A stretch of 9,979 nucleotides of DNA, taken from NCBI GenBank assembly GCA_016212635.1, contig JACRFR010000002.1:1-9979 (forward strand), written 5' to 3'. The notes beneath the pieces were generated by a model that made no database searches, had not been told where the DNA came from, and worked only from the letters and a program-made list of their open reading frames with translations. Shown one piece after another: positions 1-5,160 of the stretch (position 1 is its first letter; every line of letters starts with the position of its first letter). This DNA comes from Candidatus Liptonbacteria bacterium (GTDB taxonomy: Bacteria; Patescibacteriota; Minisyncoccia; UBA6257; 2-01-FULL-56-20). The position numbers and the translations under genes were made by a program.

Positions 1-39
1 AGTGCTGTTCGAAAACGACCTTTTCTCTTATCCCTCTCG

Positions 40-139
40 GTCATCCCGGGCTTGCCGTGCCCGACCGTAGCTTTAGCGAAGGTGGGACCCGGGATCCAGG
101 ATCCTGAAAAACCTGGATTCCCGCTTTCGCGGGAATGAC
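40..139. repeat. Dispersed repeat-like element with GTCAT-type inverted ends
   Basis: The left end reads gtcatcccggg and the right end, read on the other strand, gtcattcccgc, so the roughly 100-bp unit has imperfect terminal inverted repeats (9 of 11 match). Inside are a 7-bp-arm hairpin (ttcccgc/gcgggaa, 118-135) and the partly palindromic ggatccaggatcc. Elements with this GGGAATGAC/CCTGGATTCCCG style are common intergenic repeats in many bacteria; that link is from memory. It lies 3' of cysteine-rich gene A, so it could also shape the end of that transcript, but no U-tract marks a classical terminator. A single copy is seen here, with a possible half-copy near 5070-5112. Positions 1-39 and 140-198 show nothing I can name. 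Confidence 0.6.
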
Positions 140-198
140 AATTGGACGCAGATTGGGAGTTTCGTAATTCAAGGTATTCTAGGGCGGCTCAGGGTCGA

Positions 199-2034
199 TC
201 AAACCACTTCGGAATTGTAACACTGCTCGCAGTAAATGATCTCCGGCCGGTCCGGCGCATAAGCGGTTTCAAATTCGTTGGGACACGGCGAGTCGCCGTG
301 GAAGTGTTTCACCGTATTTTGGTGCGTCTCACTTAACCTCCCCTTAACAAGGGGAGGAGCGGAGGGGTCGTCTGCTTCCGCGTTGATCCGCGCGCCACTG
401 CACATGCAGTGGCGAGACCAGAGCCGGAATGGATTGCGCTCCGCCAGGCGCGCATAGTGGCGGCAATTGGGACAAAGGGTCGGCAGGGGCAGTTGCATTT
501 GCCGGTAGAATTGCAGTTCCGCCGGAATTATCTTAAAGGCGCGGGTGCAACCGGCCGCCCAGGGACTGATGCTCCGGTACTTATCCGCCGCGTTCGCGCA
601 ACCGAGTACTTGGTCCATGATCGCATCCGGAACCTCGCGGATAGTATTGGGTATCTGATCCGCAGGCAGGGTTATCTGGTAGTGTTTTTCCTCCGTCTCT
701 CGCCAGGGATAACCCGCCGCTTCCGCCTCTGACTTGGTTAAAGGGAAGTAGTCTTGTGCCGTAGATTCGTTATAGGCGAAAAGAGACAATTCGATCGGCG
801 TGTAATCACCGAAAGAATAGACCCGGCCCTTTCGGTCGGTGTAGGGCATCTCGGACATGTGTTCAACGATACGCTCTCGAAGCGCCAGGTAGTCCGCCTT
901 GGAATACTGCTTGTTGAAAATGCAGCAGTTCTGATTCTTTAGCCCCACACAACCGAAGATATTAGTGGAGCCGGAGCAAAAATCGCCATAAGCGGCATCG
1001 GCGCACTCGCCGGTGGTATTGCAACAGATACTGCGGCTCATCTTCCAAAACCCCAAGTGTTCGTAGCACAGCTCCAAATACTCGCAGTAATTCGAGTCCT
1101 GCGTGTCCTTGGCGTCGATCAGCCGCACGTCATAGCGGCAATCTTCGGCGCGTTTCACGTCGAAACACTCCTTGGCATTTTTGGACTGGACAATGTGATC
1201 GCCGGAAACTTCCGCGCACTGCAGGGTGGTGGTGAAGCGATGGGGGATAGCGAGCTTCAGACGCTCGAACTCCTGGCGCACCCCGCTTAGCGCCAAGCGG
1301 CCGCCGGCCCGGATAACCTTTAGCTTCTCGGCGTATTCCGCCGGGGAATACTCCCGGTTGTAGATGTGGTGCTTTTTGTTGCGCAAGCCCGCGCAGCCAA
1401 TGCAATCCTGGCAATTCTTGCAATCATAACAGCAAAGCAAGTTGAGCGAGCTTGAGCAGTCTTGCGCAAAGGCGCAACGCGACAGTTTTTCACAATCGAT
1501 GCACTCGTAGCAATACTCGCACTCCCGCGCGAGATATGTGTCCACGCAGAATTTGGACTCGTACGGGCAGCCGTACAGGCAATCTTCCACCTCGATGGAA
1601 CCAAAACACAAATAGCAGTTCTTGCTGTCCGCCACGTAGTTGCAATAATCGGAGTTGACCGTGTTGGTACAGCGCAGATTTGGGCGCGGCACTTTTCCTA
1701 AAAGCTCGCGGAATTGGACAAAAAACGGGCGGCCAAAGTCATAATCCGCGCCGTAGGTCAGGGGGTTCCACTTATCGCTCCACCAACAAGCAGAGCAGTA
1801 GACTGGAAAGTTCTTTTCAGGCGCATACATTGAGATCATCGGTTTCTGGCACAACCCACACTCCCGCCGATAGAGGGAACGCTCATTACGGATACACAGG
1901 CGGCGCTGCAGGCGGCAGGACGGGCAGAAAGTCGGAGGAGGAACCCCGACTTTACGGTAAAATTCGAAGTCCTCCGGCTCGATCCGGAATTCCTGTTTAC
2001 AGTTTTGGCAAACTTTTGTCACTGAATCAGGCAT
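199..2034 (-). CDS. Cysteine-rich multi-zinc-knuckle protein A (uncharacterised, Patescibacteria-type family)
   Basis: Predicted 611-residue cytoplasmic protein with about 49 cysteines and no signal peptide or membrane segment. The N-terminal module has paired CxxC knuckles (C9/C12, C37/C40, C59/C62, C80/C83) around an FEFYRKVGVPPPTFCPSCR block. Two central cysteine-dense stretches (about 130-213 and 290-361) each end in a GC.GL.N...N..YS..Y block (about 211-235 and 360-383). The C-terminal module (about 496-545) repeats the N-terminal one (LQFYR..LPLPTLCPNCR) and is followed by HFHGDSPCPNEFET and YCEQC. Multiple metal sites, probably zinc, are inferred from the knuckles; function is unknown. 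It starts with ATG 15 nt after the preceding gene and is probably the last gene of a murC operon. No Shine-Dalgarno is evident. Residues about 553-568 come from a palindromic repeat inserted in frame. A paralog lies at 8124-9926. The first cysteine of the C-terminal knuckle, present in the paralog, is missing here. Confidence 0.85.
   Translation of the reverse strand: MPDSVTKVCQNCKQEFRIEPEDFEFYRKVGVPPPTFCPSCRLQRRLCIRNERSLYRRECGLCQKPMISMYAPEKNFPVYCSACWWSDKWNPLTYGADYDFGRPFFVQFRELLGKVPRPNLRCTNTVNSDYCNYVADSKNCYLCFGSIEVEDCLYGCPYESKFCVDTYLARECEYCYECIDCEKLSRCAFAQDCSSSLNLLCCYDCKNCQDCIGCAGLRNKKHHIYNREYSPAEYAEKLKVIRAGGRLALSGVRQEFERLKLAIPHRFTTTLQCAEVSGDHIVQSKNAKECFDVKRAEDCRYDVRLIDAKDTQDSNYCEYLELCYEHLGFWKMSRSICCNTTGECADAAYGDFCSGSTNIFGCVGLKNQNCCIFNKQYSKADYLALRERIVEHMSEMPYTDRKGRVYSFGDYTPIELSLFAYNESTAQDYFPLTKSEAEAAGYPWRETEEKHYQITLPADQIPNTIREVPDAIMDQVLGCANAADKYRSISPWAAGCTRAFKIIPAELQFYRQMQLPLPTLCPNCRHYARLAERNPFRLWSRHCMCSGARINAEADDPSAPPLVKGRLSETHQNTVKHFHGDSPCPNEFETAYAPDRPEIIYCEQCYNSEVV
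331..375. repeat. Palindromic repeat inserted in frame in cysteine-rich gene A
   Basis: A 9-bp-arm hairpin, cctcccctt (337-345), loop aac, aaggggagg (349-357), sits in a C/G-rich context (ggagcggaggggtcgt). On the coding strand it is read as DDPSAPPLVKGRLSE. That composition is unlike the surrounding protein and resembles the PPLxKG peptides made when intergenic CCCCTCC...AAGGGGAGG repeats are translated. The reading frame is kept. The outer limits of the insert are estimated; only the hairpin is exact. Confidence 0.65.
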
Positions 2035-2049
2035 GGCTACGGGTACGAA

Positions 2050-2829
2050 TTAAGCGGAGTCCGCCCGGCCAAAGGCTTGAATGAACTTATCTCGCTTGAT
2101 ATACGCTGATCCGGGTTCTGATTCTTCTGGGAACACCACCCCCTGTCTCTTCAACCGTTCCATAATGCGCGGTTTATTTTCGAAAATCCATGAAGTCAAA
2201 AGGATCTGTTCTATTTGTGCTAAGTTAGGGTTACTTTGGAGCTCCGCGGCTAGTTTCCGACAACCATCCTTCAGCGCGCCGAACAATTCCGGCCAAGTAA
2301 GAGTGAAAGCTGGCAAGATAACAAAATGAATGAAGTGGAGGGGTCGCTCTTCTTCGGCTTGGTCGCTATACGTGCCGTAGCAAATAACCTGATTTAACGG
2401 CGTTAGGTTGCGGGTCCTAATCTCTAAATCGCGCAACCCCTGTTCAAATTCTTGAGCGGACAAATTTGAGCGCGTGAATTCATTTAATTTGTGACTGATA
2501 AAATCACAAAATTCATCCGCGTTTAGATCGCGCAGATTGCATTCAGCTTCCGTCTCATGAATAAAATTGAAAAATGCGTCTTGCTGCCGCCTAAATACCA
2601 ATTGATAATCCTGGCGAAGCTCGGCCAAAACCTTCTGCCGCGCTGTTCGCCGCAAATCCGGAGTAAGTACGTCCCAACAGGTAATCCGATGCGCGCCAAG
2701 ACAGTAAAATCTGACGCAAGATCTAACCCGCTCATGCCAATCAACATACTGCAACAGACGCGCCACGGCCACCTCTTTTTGATTTTCCGGACCACCGCGA
2801 CGGATGAGGTTGTCTGATGTGTCGGGCAT
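2050..2829 (-). CDS. Hypothetical protein in murC operon
   Basis: I do not recognise this family. An in-frame start at 2859 would overlap murC by 29 nt; I prefer the ATG at 2827-2829, which follows the murC TAA by one base (TAATATG), a typical translational-coupling arrangement. This gives 259 residues. The protein looks soluble, with no signal peptide or membrane helix. The N-terminal half is charged and mostly helical: a VLTPDLRRTARQKVLAELR stretch, then an acidic FxxFIxxTEAE segment and a LRDLEIRTRNLTPLNQVICYG block. The C-terminal half has HFIHFVILPAF, then an amphipathic helix and SWIFENKPRIMERLKRQGVVF. That last part has the rhythm of an acyltransferase-like strand and helix, but no diagnostic motif is present, so this is only a guess. 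It ends 15 nt before cysteine-rich gene A, which suggests co-expression with both neighbours. Confidence 0.75.
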   Translation of the reverse strand: MPDTSDNLIRRGGPENQKEVAVARLLQYVDWHERVRSCVRFYCLGAHRITCWDVLTPDLRRTARQKVLAELRQDYQLVFRRQQDAFFNFIHETEAECNLRDLNADEFCDFISHKLNEFTRSNLSAQEFEQGLRDLEIRTRNLTPLNQVICYGTYSDQAEEERPLHFIHFVILPAFTLTWPELFGALKDGCRKLAAELQSNPNLAQIEQILLTSWIFENKPRIMERLKRQGVVFPEESEPGSAYIKRDKFIQAFGRADSA

Positions 2830-2830
2830 A

Positions 2831-4309
2831 TTATGAAAGCAGGCGATCCGTGAGATCAACTATATTTCCGGCGCCCATTAGGACGAGGATCGGGGTAGTG
2901 AGTGGCGAGTAGGGAGTAGGGAGTAGCAAAGAACCAACAGTGATTTTCAAATTTTTGGGGTCGGCCAAATAAATAACTTTTTTAGCCGGGTATTTTCGTT
3001 GAACCGCATGGGCCAGGGTTTGGGAAGTGAAACGGGGGTCGGCTGTGTCGCGGCCGGCCACGGCATACATGGGGATAAAGACCACGGCATCCGCATCGCC
3101 GAAAGCGGTGGCAAACTCGCTAAACAATAATCTCAAACGCCGCGCTTGGTGGGGCTGAAAGACGCAAACGATAGGGGAGTGGGGGTACTTTTGCCGGAAA
3201 GCCGCCAGAGTGGCGCGGATCTCGGTGGGATGGTGGGCGTAATCGTCATAAACTAGAAGCGAGAATTTAGAAGTGAGAATCGAGGAACTACTGGTATTCA
3301 GTTGCTCTTTGCTAAATTCTCTATTCTCTATTCTCAACTCTCCCTTATACTCCATTCTCCGCCAAGTGCCGGCGAATCTACCAATTGCGCGGAGGGCAGT
3401 ACGTTCCGGAATTTTTAATGCCCGCGCCAGCTCGAACGCTGCCGTCGCATTGGAAACGTTATGTTCGCCGGGAATTTTCAAAACCTTCCGAACTTTCCGC
3501 GCGGCCGCACTTTGAAGTCCATACCAAACCACCCTGACTTTCTTACTTTTCGCTTTTCGCTCAATCGCTTTTCGCTTCTGCCAGAGCGGGGGATTGTCGC
3601 GATTCAAGACCAAAACTCCTCCAGGCTTAACCCGCGCAAGAAAATTGCAAAAAGTTCGTTGAATATCCGCTAAACTCCGGTAAACATCCAGATGTTCGCG
3701 ATCAATATTAGTCACCACCGCGTAGGTCGGCGTGTAATTCAGGAATGCCCGGCCGTACTCATCGGCTTCCAGTATCAGCAGATCGCTCTTACCAATTCTA
3801 AAATTACTGCCCCCAAACTCTTTCAGCTTGGTGCCCACAAATACGGTCGGATCCAATCTGGCCACAACAGTGATTAGTGCCGCCAAGGCCGTCGTGGTGC
3901 TCTTGCCGTGGGCCCCAGAGACGGCCACCGTTCGATACTCCTCGGTCAGCCAACCAACTGCCTGGGGAAAAGAGATGGTTCGCAGGCCCAATCGTTCCGC
4001 AGCCCGTCGTTCCGGGTTTTCGGGCTGAATTGCCTGGCTATAGATCACCAAGTCGGCATTTCTGGGTAAGTGGCTGGATCTATGGCCAATTTTAATGTTT
4101 ACGCCTTCTTTGGATAGTTCCCGGGTAATTTCACTGCTTATTAGATCCGAGCCGGAAACAGCCCAATTTTGAGCCAAAAACCACCTGGCTAAGTAGCTTA
4201 CGCCTATTCCTCCTATCCCAATTAAGTGGACACGACCCCTGACTTTTGATCCCTGACTTTTGACTCTTCGCTCCGCAAGGGGAATGCGGTTCTGGGACGT
4301 GTTTCTCAT
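2831..4309 (-). CDS. murC: UDP-N-acetylmuramate--L-alanine ligase MurC
   Basis: ATP-dependent cytoplasmic ligase that adds L-alanine to UDP-MurNAc, the first amino-acid step of peptidoglycan stem-peptide synthesis. Numbering from a possible GTG at 4345, visible motifs are GIGGIG (43-48, UDP-sugar Rossmann domain), the P-loop GAHGKST (144-150), EADEYGRAF (193-201), TNIDREHLD (212-220), GEHNVSNATAA (293-303), DDYAHHPTEI (367-376), FQPHQARR (396-403) and GAGNI (491-495). EADEY is closer to Mpl ligases than the usual EADESD, but FQPH and the length fit MurC. I chose the ATG at 4309 (492 residues); the GTG at 4345 is possible. No in-frame start lies between the leader and GIGGIG, so the odd leader VKSQGSKVRGR is translated. 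That leader, an insert of about 25 residues before LVYDDYAHHP, and the LLLPTPYSPLTT stretch near the end are all encoded by heptanucleotide repeats. It is first in an apparent operon with the hypothetical gene and cysteine-rich gene A. Confidence 0.95.
   Translation of the reverse strand: MRNTSQNRIPLAERRVKSQGSKVRGRVHLIGIGGIGVSYLARWFLAQNWAVSGSDLISSEITRELSKEGVNIKIGHRSSHLPRNADLVIYSQAIQPENPERRAAERLGLRTISFPQAVGWLTEEYRTVAVSGAHGKSTTTALAALITVVARLDPTVFVGTKLKEFGGSNFRIGKSDLLILEADEYGRAFLNYTPTYAVVTNIDREHLDVYRSLADIQRTFCNFLARVKPGGVLVLNRDNPPLWQKRKAIERKAKSKKVRVVWYGLQSAAARKVRKVLKIPGEHNVSNATAAFELARALKIPERTALRAIGRFAGTWRRMEYKGELRIENREFSKEQLNTSSSSILTSKFSLLVYDDYAHHPTEIRATLAAFRQKYPHSPIVCVFQPHQARRLRLLFSEFATAFGDADAVVFIPMYAVAGRDTADPRFTSQTLAHAVQRKYPAKKVIYLADPKNLKITVGSLLLPTPYSPLTTPILVLMGAGNIVDLTDRLLS
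2900..2927. repeat. Heptanucleotide array, C-terminal part of murC
   Basis: Four head-to-tail 7-mers on the plus strand: gagtggc, gagtagg, gagtagg, gagtagc. On the coding strand they give LLPTPYSPLTT, low-complexity sequence between a YLADPKNLK segment and the conserved VLMGAGNI block. The number of units is not a multiple of three, yet the frame is open on both sides. Confidence 0.75.
3257..3360. repeat. Inverted pair of heptanucleotide arrays inside murC
   Basis: The plus strand shows 7-mers AAGCGAG, AATTTAG, AAGTGAG, AATCGAG (3257-3284). A facing array on the minus strand includes AATAGAG, AATAGAG, AATTTAG and diverges outward to about 3360. The two meet in an exact 10-bp inverted repeat (gagaatttag 3261-3270 / ctaaattctc 3312-3321). 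Between the arrays is a non-repeat core of about 27 nt (3285-3311). The whole unit is read in frame and adds about 25 residues (RIENREF...TSKFS) between MEYKGEL and LVYDDYAHHP, a junction that is normally short in MurC. The layout, facing repeat arms around a core, looks like a small mobile or amplifiable element. Confidence 0.75.
4233..4267. repeat. Heptanucleotide array in murC N-terminal leader
   Basis: Five contiguous 7-mers on the plus strand: cgacccc, tgacttt, tgatccc, tgacttt, tgactct. This includes a 14-bp unit repeated with 13 of 14 identity (4237-4250 and 4251-4264). On the coding strand they spell RVKSQGSKVRGR, directly before the HLIGIGGIG nucleotide-binding start of MurC. Confidence 0.75.
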
Positions 4310-4391
4310 TATCTTATCTGTCGGGCAATATACCTTTTCCGTCACTTAGTATTCGAGCGAACCTAGATGGGACTGTCAGTGAAGCATCTCG

Positions 4392-4420
4392 ATCTTATTG
4401 ATCTTTCGCATAAATGACAG
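4392..4420 (-). promoter_or_regulatory. Possible sigma70-type promoter for murC operon
   Basis: On the minus strand CTGTCA (4415-4420) and TAAGAT (4392-4397) are 17 bp apart, each matching 4 of 6 consensus bases. The site lies 47 bp before the possible GTG and 83 bp before the ATG of murC. The -35 overlaps one arm of a 7-bp inverted repeat (actgtca 4373-4379 / tgacagt 4415-4421), which could be an operator or chance. Weak evidence. The rest of the 4310-4489 gap holds nothing else I can identify. Confidence 0.25.
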
Positions 4421-4489
4421 TTCGGCAACGGTCCTTAGATAATTCACGACCCTCAACAAAATACGCCCTCTTTCGTCCCATGCTTTCCT

Positions 4490-4882
4490 TTAAAGTCTGG
4501 AGACTAGCCAACCAATGATTCGCGCGATCAAAGTAAAGATCACGACTATTATCTGCAGAATTATTTTAACTATCTGACGCAGACTATATCCGGTTGTCTT
4601 TTCCAGCCAACTATTGGCTCGATCCCAAATGTCCTGGACGTCTTTCCAGACGCTTGACTGGGTGGAGGTCGCGGCGGCCGAATTGTTTGATGCCGCGGGA
4701 GCTTTCGGATCATCTAACCGGACATTTTCCAGCGATTTAGCGAAGTCCGAAAATGGCCCAGGTAGCTTTTTGCCCAGATCCAGGACGGAAGTTGAAGCCG
4801 CGGCCGTGGTTTGGGCTATGGCAACCGTGCCTGCAGTAAGTAATTGCGTCATTGCCAACATCGCGACCACTCCCCTCTTCAT
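4490..4882 (-). CDS. Small exported or membrane protein, unknown function
   Basis: Predicted 130-residue protein. It has a classic signal peptide (MKRG, hydrophobic core to about residue 22, AIAQ cleavage-like site near 23), an Ala/Ser/Thr-rich middle, an amphipathic WKDVQDIWDRANSWLEKTTGYS segment, and a C-terminal hydrophobic helix (about 104-128) ending in SRL. The likely topology is an exported domain held by one C-terminal membrane helix; the cleavage site is inferred. I do not recognise the family. The ATG at 4882 is preferred over an in-frame GTG at 4900, because the promoter -10 box overlaps the first codons of the longer version. Its neighbours are a murein hydrolase upstream and murC downstream, so an envelope role is reasonable but unproven. 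It appears to be its own transcription unit. Confidence 0.7.
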   Translation of the reverse strand: MKRGVVAMLAMTQLLTAGTVAIAQTTAAASTSVLDLGKKLPGPFSDFAKSLENVRLDDPKAPAASNNSAAATSTQSSVWKDVQDIWDRANSWLEKTTGYSLRQIVKIILQIIVVIFTLIARIIGWLVSRL

Positions 4883-4888
4883 GTGCGA

Positions 4889-4917
4889 ACTATAACACAA
4901 CTCTTAAACAATTTCTA
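4889..4917 (-). promoter_or_regulatory. Extended -10 promoter of small membrane protein (leaderless layout)
   Basis: On the minus strand a TATAGT box (4889-4894) is preceded by TGT (extended -10) and, after 17 bp, by TAGAAA (4912-4917, 4 of 6 to the -35 consensus). Only six bases separate the -10 from the ATG, which puts the expected first transcribed base on the A of the start codon. It also supports the 4882 start, since the 4900 GTG would lie upstream of the -10. Confidence 0.5.
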
Positions 4918-4933
4918 ATTCTAATTCCATCCT

Positions 4934-4971
4934 CCCTCATTCTAGTGTTTTGCAAAACACTAGAATGAGGG
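4934..4971. repeat. Perfect 38-bp palindrome
   Basis: Perfectly self-complementary with no loop, centred on ttttg|caaaa between 4952 and 4953, with arms reading ccctcattctag... outward. It lies in the 278-bp gap between the small protein start and the hydrolase stop. No T-run follows on either strand, so it is not a standard intrinsic terminator, although it could still stall or stabilise RNA. Confidence 0.9.
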
Positions 4972-5015
4972 GTATTCAGCATTCGATCGTTATTCGAACT
5001 TTCAACAGTTAATCA

Positions 5016-5057
5016 CCGTGGTCACATAATACGCCTAGGCGTATTATGTGACCACGG
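5016..5057. repeat. Perfect 42-bp palindrome
   Basis: Perfectly self-complementary around cct|agg (centre 5036/5037), arms ccgtggtcacataatacgcc. It is the second zero-loop palindrome in the same gap, 44 bp from the first. Its inner arm cataatacgcct matches 11 of 12 bases of catactacgcct (8248-8259), the outer arm of the palindrome in cysteine-rich gene B. No U-tract follows. Confidence 0.9.
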
Positions 5058-5079
5058 ATGCGCTACCTGAATCCCGAAT

Positions 5080-5101
5080 ATTTTTCACTACTCTGAAAAA
5101 T
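5080..5101. repeat. Short hairpin after hydrolase gene
   Basis: Arms atttttca (5080-5087) and tgaaaaat (5094-5101) surround a 6-nt loop, followed by cccgggatgac. That GTCAT-type end (read on the other strand) resembles the end of the 40-139 element, so this may be a decayed half-copy. It lies 60 bp past the hydrolase stop. Its AT-rich stem gives little support as a terminator. Confidence 0.45.
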
Positions 5102-5160
5102 CCCGGGATGACACGAGTAACGGAGCTACGGAGTATCGAACACCGGGAGTGAATGAAATA

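Noticed and set aside
1680..2084. A 134-codon plus-strand open frame opposite the N-terminus of gene A
   Set aside because: Antisense to the conserved zinc-knuckle region, arginine- and serine-rich in the way of a shadow frame, with no start signal.
2900..4267. CRISPR array or coding tandem repeat domain in murC
   Set aside because: The units are 7 bp, contiguous and without spacers, and each array encodes low-complexity linkers, not a repeated protein domain.
2831..4345. Mpl (murein tripeptide ligase) instead of MurC, suggested by the EADEY motif
   Set aside because: FQPHQ, DDYAHHPTEI context and gene length agree better with MurC; EADEY alone is not decisive.
4934..5057. Intrinsic terminators for the gltX-hydrolase transcript
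   Set aside because: The hairpins are strong but no T-run follows on the minus strand, so I list them as palindromic repeats only.
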